Shown here: piece after piece, positions 12,273 to 23,750 of the stretch
How the letters are laid out: every line of letters begins with the position of its first letter
How positions within the stretch are numbered: the stretch's first letter is position 1
Origin: Haematococcus lacustris
Lineage: Eukaryota > Chlorophyta > Chlorophyceae > Chlamydomonadales > Haematococcaceae
Direction of reading: 5' to 3'
NCBI GenBank assembly: GCA_030144725.1
Contig: JASKMD010000019.1
Location: 3,222,179 to 3,286,178 of the forward strand
DNA: 64,000 nucleotides
Translations under genes and position numbers: made by a program
The notes under the pieces: model-generated
What the model was told of the DNA's origin: nothing
The model's input: the letters and a program-made list of their open reading frames with translations, nothing else
The model's database searches: none

Positions 12273-13794
12273 CTACCTTTTCCTCCCTTGCTTCTTCTTC
12301 CTCGGCTCCTCGTCCCCTGCCTCTTTGTCCCCTGCCACTTCTGTGTCCTGTGCCTCCTCCGTCACCTCTGCCACTACAACGTTTTTTCCCTTCTTCTTCT
12401 CCTTCTCTGCAGTCTCTGCTGCCTCTGCTGCCATGGACTCATCCCAATGGACCAACAGACTGGTCAACTCTGCTTGTACGTCCTCATCACTCAATGCCCA
12501 GTCTGAGTTCCATAATGTGTCCACCGGTGCTCGTGCAGGGCGCTCATATGTCTCAGGCTGCACATAAAGACCCCCATGCAATGGCCCTAACCCCGGTGGC
12601 CAGTTGTCATGTTGCTGACGACGCTGAGGAGGACTGGTGGGCTGGCATTTGTGCACGAACTCCACATCCAACATGGACAGAAAACAGGTGGCATTGTTGA
12701 TGTAACCCTCGCTGCCATACAAGTGTACCCTGGTGGAAGCTTTGTCCGGCAAGCCCCAATCCCCTGCATGGACCGTGTAACCGCGCATCCCAAGCACCTC
12801 ACCCGGCTGTAGTGTCACCCTGTAGACCTGCATCTTGGGCATGGCCTTCATGGCCGTCTTCAGGACTCTTGCCGATATCTCCCCCTTGTGCTTCTTCTCC
12901 ACCTTCAACACCTGCACATGGCTGCCTGGGCTGACCAGCACCTGCGTCACTCCAACAGCGATGATCATCACCAGACCATCTCGCCCAAATGAACCTTGGG
13001 GGGGCTGTGGGTGTTGCTGTTGAAGACGCAGCAGGGGCTGAGGTAGAGGGGACGGCATGTGAGGGAGGGCTGCTGGTCGGGGGTGCTGCCGCGGCTGCAG
13101 CTGCTGCTGCTGTGGGGGGGGGGATGGAGAGGGACGGGTCTGGGTTGACGTCCACATGCAACGCCTGGGCTGCCACCAAACCTGTGGCCTTCGTCAAAGC
13201 CATGTCCTCTGCATTGACGTCACGCCCATGCATGGTGTCGTTGGTGAGCACTGTACCCCCCCTGAGGGTGACCTGCGAAAGCTGTGAGGCATGCTGCTGT
13301 AGCTTCCTGAGGTAAGGGCGGGCAAGGCGGACAGCTGTGGCATACTGCTTCAACCTGGTGCGCGCAGCTTCGCCTTCTGCATCCTGCTGGGCTGCCATGG
13401 CTTGGTCCTTTCTGATGATGCGCAAGGACCTGGCTGTCCAACACCCCGACATGGAGACATCATCAGGCAGGTTGCCATCTGCATTTGCCGTAGTGAAAGG
13501 CATCTGCAGGCGCTGGCCTGTGCTGTATCGCACATCGAGCTCCCCTTCGCTTATGACGGGCCAACCGTGACTCTCGGTGAGGGGGATGTCGTTGAAGATG
13601 GCGTAGCCAAACACCAGGCTGAGGAGCTGTAATGCCCACTCCAGCTGAGACGTTGGGATGAGGTGGCCTGGGAGGCTGGTCATGGCAACACCCATCTCCA
13701 GCACTGCCTCACGCCACTGATCAGCCTGCTCAGGGGTGAACTTCTTCACCACAGCATTGCCATCGGCGTAATTGCAAGGCCGCCAAACAGTAGC
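12273..13794 (-). CDS. gene A: putative Fe(II)/2-oxoglutarate dioxygenase, 5' end not found, one frame break
   Basis: The upstream frame (13794 downward) opens at a CTGCAG acceptor and reads ATVWRPCNYADGN, then LHVDVNPDPSL, an HxD iron-binding motif. After a Pro/Ala-rich stretch the sense moves to another frame: GSFGRDGLVMIIAVGV, SPGSHVQVLK, LQPGEVLGMRGYTVHAG and STRVHLYG. That supplies the distal His and, 13 residues on, the Arg that binds 2-oxoglutarate. HxD...H...R on a double-stranded beta-helix defines this superfamily. The tail is KKKQGRKR and the stop is at 12273. The shift lies at or between a C10 run (near 13112) and a C7 run (near 12993, minus sense). It may be a mutation, a sequence error or an unseen splice. 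TET/JBP-type DNA-base dioxygenases are known passengers of chlorophyte and fungal KDZ transposons. Membership there is a guess. Confidence 0.75.
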
Positions 13795-13796
13795 CT

Positions 13797-14050
13797 GCAG
13801 TCATACACAATGTTCCTCATAGACACTAGGCATGGGGTTTGGTTAGGGTTAGGGATAGTGCTAGGTCTAGGTCTAGGGCTAGCTTCACTCGCGCCGATTA
13901 AGGCCGGAAGTCGTCTACGTCATTTCTTCCCGGGAGGCATACTGCAGATAGCCCCAGGAAAGGCCGACTCATCGCCGTTGTTGTCATTGAAAAAATCAAA
14001 GTTGCTGCGATGTTATAACTATTTGAAAAGTTACCTAACCCTGTACCGGA
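13797..14050. other. telomere-like stretch upstream of gene A
   Basis: 13830-13885 contains GGTTAGGGTTAGGGATAGTG followed by CTAGGTCTAGGTCTAGGGCT. The first exon or exons of gene A should lie in this direction but none is recognisable before the minisatellite. Confidence 0.5.
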
Positions 14051-14069
14051 TCCTACCGACCCTGTACAG

Positions 14070-14690
14070 GGTCCTGGGCCACAGGGTTCTGCCGCACGGC
14101 TACAGGGTCCTGCGACACATTCTCACAGGGTTCTGCCGCACGGCTACAGGGTTTTGCGACACGTTCTCACAGGGTTTTGCCGCACGGCTACAGGGTTTTG
14201 CGACACGTTCTCACAGGGTTTTGCCGCACGGCTACAGGGTTTTGCGACACGTTCTCACAGGGTTTTGCCGCACGGCTACAGGGTCCTGCGACACTTTCTC
14301 ACAGGGTTCTGCCGCACGGCTACAGGGTTTTGCGACACTTTCTCACAGGGTTTTGCCGCACGGCTACAGGGTCCTGCGACACTTTCTCACAGGGTTCTGC
14401 CGCACGGCTACAGGGTTTTGCGACACTATTCTCACAGGGTCCTGCCGCACGGCTACAGGGTTTTGCGACACGTTCTCACAGGGTTTTGCCGCACGGCTAC
14501 AGGGTCCTGCGACACGTTCTCACAGGGTTCTGCCGCACGGCTACAGGGTCCTGCGACACATTCTCACAGGGTTCTGCCGCACGGCTACAGGGTCCTACGA
14601 CATATTCTCACAGGGTCCTGCCGCACGGCTACAGGTTCCTACGACACACGTTCACAGGGTCCTGCCACACGCCTACAGGGTCCTGCCACA
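14070..14690. repeat. 44-bp minisatellite, about 14 units
   Basis: The unit starts CTCACAGGGTTCTGCCGCAC and continues GGCTACAGGGTCCTGCGACAC. TTTT/TTCT/TCCT variants and CGTT/CTTT variants are shuffled among units. Because 44 is not a multiple of three, all forward frames cycle and stay open, producing spurious repetitive frames. Confidence 0.95.
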
Positions 14691-14959
14691 ACGTATGCAA
14701 CGACGCCCGAACACCTCGCAACACCACAACAAACGGCATGTATTGCTGGTGCTAAGCACATGCATTGATGGAAGGTGACAACACCACACAACAACACCAC
14801 ACAACATCACTACAACAACAACACAACGACTCATGCATTGCTCACCACCTATGCCATGTGCACAACCACAAGGACTGGCTGCACCTCATTGCTATGGGCT
14901 AACACCTTATCACGGGACTGCTAAGCACTTTGCCTTGCTGTCTATGCCCCATGGCACCA

Positions 14960-15250
14960 AATCAGGCTGGGCTAGGCTAGGCTGGGCTAGCCTGGGGTAG
15001 GCTAGGCTAGGCTAGGCTAGGCTAGGGTAGGCTAGCCTAGGCAAGGCTAGCCTGGGGTAGGCTAGGCTAGGCTAGGTTGGGGTAGGCTAGGCTAGGCTAG
15101 GCTGGGGTAGGCTGGGCTAGGCTTGGCTCCAGGTTGCCCACTCCAGGTTGCCCGCTCCAGGCTGCCCGCTCCAGGCTGCCCGCTCTAGGCTGCCCGCTCC
15201 AGGCTGCCCGCTCCAGGCTGCCCGCTCCATGCTGCCCGCTCCATGCTGCT
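14960..15250. repeat. GGCTA pentamer array followed by a 14-bp repeat
   Basis: 14965-15125 is (GGCTA)n with GGGTA and GGGCTA variants. 15130-15245 is about eight units of a 14-mer, GCTGCCCGCTCCAG, with the final units carrying CCAT. Confidence 0.9.
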
Positions 15251-15823
15251 ACGCCAAGGGCTGCTGGGTGCCATTGGGTGGGGGAGAGGAGAGAAGAGGG
15301 GAGGAGGGGAGGAGGGGAGGAGGGTAGGTAGGTGGCAGACTCGGAAGTGGTGGTGGTGGGCTTGGGCAGGGAAGGGGGAAGGGGGAAGGGGGCAAGGGGC
15401 AGCAGTGTGACCATCAGACCTGCGGCAACAAGAGGCATCCTTGCATTTAGGCTTGGCATTGGGGACCACTCATGTGCAAGGACTGGCCACTTACAGTTAT
15501 GCTCCGTGTCACGCCGCCGGGGTAGGGTACGGGGTACGGGGTACGGGGAGGGTACGGTCCTTGCTGGCTCCTTGTTGGTTGCTGCTCTACCGCCATGCTT
15601 GCAATCAACCCGGCCATGCTTCACCTGCCATGCTCTAGCTGTCGACAACTGCAATCAAACATCAGCCAGCAAGCAGATGAATTAGGACATGCATGACCAG
15701 AACCGGGCAGGCAAGGCTGACACCTCCCAAGCATGTGCACTCACCGGAAGTCCTGGCTGCCGCTCCAAGCGCCTCCTACCTGCTGCTCTTGGCTGCTACT
15801 CTTGCTTTCTGCTCATGGCTGCA

Positions 15824-16561
15824 GGGGAGGGGAGGGGAGGGGAGGGGAGGGGAGGGGAGGGGAGGGGAGGGGAGGGGAGGGGAGGGGAGGGGAGGGGAGG
15901 GGAGGGGAGGGGAGGGGAGGGGAGGGGAGGGGAGGGGAGGGGAGGGGAGGGGAGGGGAGGGGAGGGGAGGGGAGGGGAGGGGAGGGGAGGGGAGGGGAGG
16001 GGAGGGGAGGGGAGGGGAGGGGAGGGGAGGGGAGGGGAGGGGGAGGGGGAGGGGGAGGGGGAGGGGGAGGGGGAGGGGGAGGGGTAGGGGTAGGGGTAGG
16101 GGTAGGGGTAGGGGTAGGGGTAGGGGTAGGGGTAGGGGTAGGGGTAGGGGTAGGGGTAGGGGTAGGGGTAGGGGTAGGGGTAGGGGTAGGGGTAGGGGTA
16201 GGGGTAGGGGTAGGGGTAGGGGTAGGGGTAGGGGTAGGGGTAGGGGTAGGGGTAGGGGTAGGGGTAGGGGTAGGGGTAGGGGTAGGGGTAGGGGTAGGGG
16301 TAGGGGTAGGGGTAGGGGTAGGGGTAGGGGTAGGGGTAGGGGTAGGGGTAGGGGTAGGGGTAGGGGTAGGGGTAGGGATAGGGATAGGGATAGGGATAGG
16401 GATAAGGATAGGGATAGGGATAGGGTTAGGGATAGGGATAAGGATAGGCATGGACGTGGGGATGGGGTTGGGTTAGGGTTAGGGCTAGGGTTAGGGTTAG
16501 GGTTAGGGCTAGGGCTAGGGCTAGGGCTAGGGCTAGGGCTAGGGCTAGGGCTAGGGCTAGG
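15824..16561. repeat. composite G-rich array grading into telomere-like repeats
   Basis: Successive blocks are (GGGGA)n 15824-16040, (GGGGGA)n to 16082, (GGGGTA)n to about 16374, (GGGATA)n with GGGTTA to about 16450, a unique 30-bp spacer, then (GGGTTA)/(GGGCTA) to 16561. The blocks differ by single changes in unit length or base, as if one unit expanded and mutated stepwise. It lies just beyond the 3' end of gene B. Confidence 0.95.
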
Positions 16562-16599
16562 GTGGGATTACGTTTCGGGGTCATGTGGTATGGGTCGGA

Positions 16600-19500
16600 C
16601 TAGGTGTTGATTCCTGTCACCTCCTCGCTGTTGTCCACTTGTTTGCCACTTCTGCCCCGCTTTTGTCCCTTGCTTGTTGTTGTGGCTGCAGCAGCTGGTT
16701 TGCCTGCCTCCTGCAATAGAGTTCAAGCAACACATTGTTAGTTGTTCATTGTTGCCCATGCAGTCTCCTTGAGATATTAGTGCGTACCTGCTGTCGAGTG
16801 GCTGTGGTCCTTGCTGGCGCTGTGGCCTTCCTTGTGGCGGTAGTTGTTGGCTGTGTTGGCGGCGCTTGAGCAGCAGTTTGTTGCCGGGGCCCTGTTCCCT
16901 GCATGTGCCATGATGCTCATCCAGTGATATCAACACATGTGATCACAAATAGTGCACTGAATGGCCACATGGCGGTTTGCCTCATTTGTGGTCGTTATTG
17001 TTCTATAGTCTCTCTGATGCATGATCGTCTTACCTCTAACAAGGAAGCTACACTGGCTGACAGCTGCTCCATCTGCTTCTTCACCTGCTGCTCTTGCTGC
17101 AGCATCTGCTTCTGCATCTGGGCCCTTGCCTTCTCAGATGCCTGTAACTGCTGCTGCAGCATGAGCACGGTGTCATTCTGCTGCCTCAACTGCCGCTCAA
17201 GCTCCTGCTGCTGCTGCTGAAATGCCGCGCGCTGCCGCTGATGCAGTTCCAGCATTGCATCGCCTACAGCCTTCTGCAACTGAGATACTGCATGCCATGC
17301 AGCCTGTCCGTACGCGACCTCCCGGTTCTGGCGCTCATCAAGATGCAGAACCGTGTTTATCAGCCGGTTCACGTCCACTGCATGCAAGACACTGTACGCT
17401 GTGAAAGTCGTGGCGTTATGCTTTGATTGGGTTACTTTAAGAGCCTACTCATGGCTGTTGTGGGAACATATGTGCGCATGAACATGACATGGCTTATTAG
17501 CATGTGTTTTTGTAATGTGTACATATATACATCCTTACCTGTGGCAGGGTCCGCTGGGGCAGGGTCTGGGGCTGCTGTGGCAGGGGCTGGGACTGGGGCT
17601 GTGGCAGGGGTTGCCGGGCCAAGGGCTGGGGCTGCTGGGGCAGAGGCAGGGGCTAGGGCTGGGGCAGTGGCAGTGGCAGGGGCTGCTGAGGCAGGGGCTG
17701 CTGGGGCAGGGGCTGCTGGGGCAGGGGTAGGGGCTGCTGGGGCAGGGGCAGGGGCTGAAGGGGCAGGGGCAGGGGCTGCTGGGGCAGTGGCAGGGGCTGC
17801 TGGGTTAGGAGCTGCTGTGGCAGGGGCTGCTGGTGCAGGGGCTGCTGGTGCAGGGGCTTCTGTGGCAGGGGCATGGCCTGGGTCTGCTGGGGCAGGGGCT
17901 TCTGGGGCAGGGGCAGGGGCTGCTGGGGTAGGGGCTGCTGAGGCAGAGGCTTCTGGGCCAGGTGCTGCTGTAGCAGGGGCTGCTAGGGCAGGGGCAGTTG
18001 GGGCAGGGGCTGCTGGGGCACGGGCTGTTGGGGCAGGGGCTGCTGGGGCAGGGGCTGCTGGGGCAGGGGCATCTGGGGCAGGGGCAGGGGCAGTTGGGGC
18101 AGGGGATGCTGGGGCAGGGGCATCTGGGGCAGGGGCAGGGGCAGTTGGGGCAGGGGCAGGGGCTGTGACATGGGCTGGCGTACAGGTAGTGTTAGGGGCA
18201 GGGGCAGATGCTGGTGCCGGTGTTGGTGCTGGTGCTGGTGTCTCTGCTGGTGCCGCTGCTGCAGGGGCAGGGGCATTGGTAGGGGCAGGGGCAGTAACTG
18301 GGGCTGGCTCAGGGGCTGATGCTGTTGCTGTGACTGTTGCCGGCGCTGGGGTATGGGCTGGAGGTGCGCTGAATGGCTTGATGAGGGGATGGGGGGTAGC
18401 TGCTGGGATGGGGAGAGAAGGGAAAGATAGCGAGCGCCCCTCGCTTGTAGACCCAGACGAAACAGCTTGGTGTCCTGTGGTGTCATGTACAAGTGAAGCA
18501 TGATGGTGAGGATCAATGCAGATGAGTGATAACCCTATCCCACACTCTAGTACCTCAGTTCATATTCCACCTACACCTGCACACACATCCATCCATCTCC
18601 CCTTATCAATTGACAACACGATGCTTGTGTTGTGAAGTAATCATTTGACACTATGCATGCATGGTGAACCCGATTTCTATATATGGCCTAGGGTTAGGGG
18701 CTCACCGCTGGGAAGGGGGAGGGGCCCCGGTGATGGCTGAGATTCAGTATCATTGTCCAGCTCAGAGGATTGAGGGGGTGTGTGTCCAGGGTCGTGGGAT
18801 GGTGGTGGTGACGGTGAGGGAGGAGACTCAGGCGACACGATGGACATGGGCGGAGATGGCATTGGTGATGGAACCTCACTCTCCTGCAGCGCGGACAATC
18901 GCCATGTGCCATGTGGTCCACCGGCCTGAACACCCTCCGCCTTACCATGCATTTGGTGCGGATAACTTACCGACAATGGGTCAGCCATGTCACTTGGTGC
19001 CCTGTTCTTCCACTTGGGGTGCACATCAATCTGCATGGTAACACAAGAGCGGTTAGTCTGATCATATTACATTTGTTAATGCAACCCATACATCTAATTT
19101 ACTAGGGTTAAGGAACGTACCAAAGAGCACCACTCTCCCTCAGTCTCCAGGGTACACTGCAGTAATCGCTGCCGAGCTAACATCCGCTTGGCATCATAAC
19201 GAATGCCGGTTTGCATGCAGTTCCGCCTACGTGCATCATGGTATCTGTGGTCTTAGTTGCATGCTAGATTAGACTACCCCTAATGACGTTTCATAGCATG
19301 CAAACTATGTTGCTGTGTTCAATGTATGTCGTCCTAGTTGTTCACCTGAAGCTTCGGCGCCATAAGTATTCCATGTGGATTAGCAGCCGCAGCTCATCAC
19401 TCCAATCATCCGTTTGCTGTGGGCACGTCCCATCAATGATCTCCCATTCTGTTTCTTTGACGTTCGCATTCAAAAAATCTACCAGGTTAGACTCCTCCTC

Positions 19501-22500
19501 TGGTGTAAGGCCCTGCGGCATCCCATCCAAGGCAAATTGTGCCTTGATTCATGTACTGACCGTATACCTAAGATTGCTGACAGTTTTGGAAGTCACAGAC
19601 CTCTCCCCTGGGGCAGAAGATCACGAATATGTCATGCCTCGGGTACACAGCGATCAGCCGGCCCCCCATGGGGAGGAAAAACACCTCGTACTTCGTTAGG
19701 CGGTCACGTTTGAATATAGCATGGGTTTTAACGATCCTTTCATCACTTCATGGCCGATGCATGGGTCTAGACAATGGCCATCACGTCTGTCCCAGTGGAT
19801 GAAGAAGTTCTACATTGGCAAAGAAATATGAAGTCTACGCTCAGGTTGTACCCCCATGCTGTGAATCTACGTATTAGCCCATACCTTCATGCGCCCAAGG
19901 GCCGTCCTCAGCACATTGTTGTCAAGGGTTTTGGGTCTATTGTTCCCATCAGGTCCTTGCTGCCAGAACATGCCTCCACCGGGTGGCAACGCAGCCTGTG
20001 AGGCCTACACAATGGCACATGGCACGGAGGAATTGAAGTTACTAGTCTTGGTAAGGGGTAAGGTGCTGTCGTTTTCATTGAGCTTAGCTTCACCAATTCA
20101 TGCATGGTAAACTTACATGGAAAATGTTCTTGAGTGGACGTGCTGGTTGCTGCTGATGCTTGTCTGGTCCGGTAGCGTCACTCGGAGATGGGTTGGGTGC
20201 TCCACGACCTCCTGGCTGCGCCTGCATTGATGTTTAGAGTATTTGTCTATTAGGGTATAGTCTTTAGGTGTTAGCTTATCAACCAAATGATGTCAAGATC
20301 ATGTGTGGACATAGGTGACTAGCGCAGACCTATATGGCCTTACCTCAGCTTCTTTAGATGTAACATGGGGGGCAGCTCCAGCAGTGTACGGTTGTGCGTA
20401 TTCTGCATGGCAGCAACAAAGCATATCTACAGGTATGACCCACATCTCTGTACATGCATTAAGATGTCATGTGCTTATTGCGTGTCCCGGACACCGTGTA
20501 TCCGTATGATGTGACCCATGCCTCAATACCTACCAGTTGCTTCTCCTGCTCCTGCTTCTGCTCCTGCTGCTGCTATGCGCATGGGGGGGGCTGGGCAGCC
20601 CTGGCTGGGCTGGGCCTGTGAAGCCCGCTTCCCTTGCCGAGGTGGGGCGGGCGGGTTAAGGCCTGGCCCTTGGCTGCTGCTCGTGGTACCACCACCCCTG
20701 CTGCCACCTGCACTTGCAGGGCCACCTGCACCACATGCTGCTGCTGCTGCTGCTCCTCCTGCTCCTGCTGCTGCTCCTGCCCTTGCTGCTGCTCCATCAT
20801 CTCCATCCAGGTGACTGGGGGGAAGGCGACAGCCCAACCCTCTGGCAAGGGGAACGAAGGCACTGCAGCGTACACATGCACATGGCATCCAAGTGTGTTT
20901 CACTTAACGCACACCAACACACAACATGCCCACAATGCACAACATGCACATAACATGCATAACATGCACTCGGTGCACAACATGCATGCAATGCACAACA
21001 TGCACACGGTGCACAATGCAATGCACAGGTACAGAGCCTTACCCCCAAACTCCTTCAGATGCTGGACCTGGCGCAAGCCCTCTGTCCATGAGGTGAGCAC
21101 CGTGCTCCTGTTGCCTGACTTGCGGGCCACCCCGACCTCCACGCCCCAGACCCGTGTTTGTTCCATGACGGCCTTGGAGATGGAATGGACGCGTTTCTGA
21201 GTTTGGTCCAGCGTTCCGATGGCCCTGCAGTTTTAGCACATCGTGACAAGACAGTGACCATGGGGCACAACCTTGGCCAGCAAGTCATGGGACCCCTACA
21301 TCACAATGGGCACCCACTCGTTAATCAGGGTCTTCAACCTCTGGGGTAGTCGTTGTAGGGGGCAGGCAGGCACCCAAACTGCTTGAACAAGCCCTGCATC
21401 ACTTCCGCGATGCAGAACTCCTCTGGCGTATCCCACTTGAACTCGTCAGGGAGCTTAGCTGACTTGACAATGTCACCATGGGACAAGCCGGGTATGATGA
21501 ACATCCCTTGGCCCTGCATGAAGCCAGACATGGACTTCCATGGCATCCGGATACAACGCTGACCCCTATGGAAATGCTCATAGCACATGCACCCACCTGC
21601 GGGAGCTCGTGGCACCGCATGCACCACTTCCTCGCTGCTGCAGCGGCCAATGCCTTGGCCACTCTCTCAACCGTCACCTACACATCACAAGCGCAGCAGG
21701 TTGAGGGTGAAGACACTGACCAAGCAATACATCCGCATGTCTTCATTCACCACGCCCACCTCCAAATAGGTAGCGTCTTTCGTGATCTGCACAGCAAATA
21801 CAAAGGTAGACCGGTAAGCTGAACGAGGCAAGACAAGCAGGCCAGGGGGAGTTTGCATAGATACTAGCCAATGTACTCTTACCATGCTCCTAGCAGACAG
21901 CCTGGTCGCTAGCGAGACCCTTTTGGACGGGGAGATGTCCAATCTGAACTCCTGGCCCTGCATGAGGCACCACATTCAGCATGCGGGCGGATTTGCTGCA
22001 TACCATGCAAATGACAGGCTTAGTGAAGAATAACATCCACACACACAGACACACACTCACCATTGAGCCACCTCCGACTTCCACCTGTCCCATGCTGCGG
22101 GTGGATGTGGAGACCGGGGAGGAAAGGCGGGGGCCAGCTGCCGGTGCCTACATCAGCAACCATACCAGGCCACACTCAACACGTGGTTCAACATGTGGTA
22201 ACATGTGGTTCATACCCACATACATAACCGTACCACACACACACAGGCACACCTTACTGACACCACGGCTCCCGGTTGCACCATGAGCATGGGGTCCTGC
22301 TGGGGACCCCACGCCACGCCGACTCCCAGCCACCCTCTTAAGCACAGGCTGGGTGTCGACCATGCCTTCGCCACTGTCCCCCGCCGGCTGCAGCCACACA
22401 CGACCACCATAATGGTGCAGCATGGCGAACGGGACACAAGGGCCATGGAGTGTTGGGCAGCTGGCAGCTGGAACATGAGCTCATGTACAATCACTGCCAT

Positions 22501-23260
22501 GCACCCTGTGATTCACACACCTGCCTCACTGCCTGGGCTGAGCCACGCTTAGTCCCTCCCACATGCACCGCTGCTGCAGGACCAGGTTTACGTCCTGCTG
22601 CTGCAGCTGCTGAGCTGGGCTGCTGGGGTTGGGCTGCCTCTTTCGAGAGGCCAGCGGCATCCTTCTGTTTCCTCAGGGCTGCAGGGGGAGCTAAGGCCTC
22701 TGTCGGCACCTGACTGTGGGCTGACAGGTTGTGCGCTGGCTGCCCCCTGCGACATGGCGTCCAGTAGGGGCTCTGCTGCCTGTTCCTCACCAGGGCCCTG
22801 CACAATCACATGCAAAGTCAACGTACACCTACCACATCAGGATTTGGTATGAATGCATGTAGGGGGGATGAGGCAAGCACCAAGGAGGCACCTCACCTGC
22901 TGAGACGTGGACAAGGGGTACAGGTATACCTCGATGACGATGCCACCGGTCTCATTCCTCCATGTCACGAACGCTAGGCCAGTCGTCGTCGAATAGATTA
23001 CGCCAAGTAGCCAGGCTGGTCCCCAGGTTAACCATGTGGCCTGCCATGGTGGTGTAGTCCTCTGGAGAATAGGGCACATCAAGAACCGGCTCACGATCTT
23101 CATCGAGGTACACACGATACAAGTTACCCGTTTTCTTCAGCAACTCTTCCATGGCTTCAGCGGTGAATGAGTCTTGGCCGCGATGAATGCTCATCGGGTC
23201 GGTTTCGCTACCGCCAACATTGAAGATGACCTCTACATCGATGATGGTTGAGGCGGCCAT
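16600..23260 (-). CDS. gene B: coiled-coil, Pro/Ala- and Gln-rich transposon accessory protein, partly broken
   Basis: No known domain recognised. The start is the ATG at 23260, reading MAASTIIDVEVIFNVGG. The 3' half joins cleanly with matching phases: exons 20344-20402, 20117-20221, 19885-20004, (19601-19809), 19346-19512, 19121-19226, 18971-19030, 18706-18883, 17539-18474, 17034-17398, 16788-16898 and 16600-16710. It encodes a basic patch (RNCMQTGIRYDAKRMLARQR), a 310-residue PA-rich linker, then a strong Gln-rich coiled coil (HQRQRAAFQQQQQELERQLR) and a Lys/Arg tail. The 5' half (exons about 21043-21224, 21318-21680, 21685-21962, 22060-22150, 22248-22425, 22588-22821, 22925-23260) changes frame without an evident intron near 22985, 21600, 21350, 20585 and 19760. 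In CACTA elements the second gene (TnpA type) binds subterminal motifs. That role is inferred from position and coiled coil only. Confidence 0.68.
20885..21030. repeat. short tandem repeat in a gene B intron
   Basis: Degenerate repeats of ACAACATGCAC with ATAACATGC and GGTGCACA variants fill the intron between the 21043-21224 exon and the next exon. Confidence 0.75.
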
Positions 23261-23750
23261 TGGTGATTAAAGGCTGAACAACGAGGGAAGGATAGTGCAC
23301 ACAGCAATGAGTGCGGGTCCGATTTTTGCGCTTGTGTATTGCATCAAACACCACACCCAACCCAACAGTCGCGACCCGCATCAGCCACCAGCCACCGACA
23401 GCGCAAGGGGCGACCCACACTACCACATACCAGCTGAAAGCCTTGTCTAGCACCGCCCATCACAAATAAATGCCACGGCCACGGCCAGGTGGGGCAACCA
23501 CGCAGGACCCATAGTGACAGCTAGCGTCAGGCCCGAAGTCTAAAACAGTGGTGACTCGTGATTGGTCTGATGCAGACCCAACCCGGTCTCCTCGTCGTCC
23601 CAACATCGCCCAGCCATCACAAGAACCACCGGAGACGCGCTCCCAACCCTCGTATGTGGCCGACATGGCGATGCTAAAAGTAGGCGACGTTTACTTACGG
23701 CGGTCGACGTTGGTTGCAGGCATCGCGCTTTGTCACATTGGACTGACTTT
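23261..23750. promoter_or_regulatory. shared divergent promoter region of gene B and the transposase
   Basis: 490 bp separate the two divergent start codons (23260 minus, 23751 plus), so the genes must share upstream DNA. No clear TATA element is visible. An upstream plus-strand ATG at 23665 is out of step with the main frame and could be an upstream open frame. Confidence 0.6.

Noticed and set aside
13663..14778. repetitive frames (RVLPHGYRVL type)
   Set aside because: They arise from a 44-bp minisatellite whose period is not a multiple of three, so all three forward frames look alike.
16465..16561. a true chromosome end or a telomere
   Set aside because: Sequence continues on both sides, the array is short and mixed, and a gene ends 40 bp away. 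It is interstitial.
17427..18503. 358-codon Ala/Gly-rich plus-strand frame
   Set aside because: It is the complement of the Pro/Ala-rich exon of gene B, which has matching splice phases on both sides. The Gln/Leu/Pro minus frames there are also shadows.
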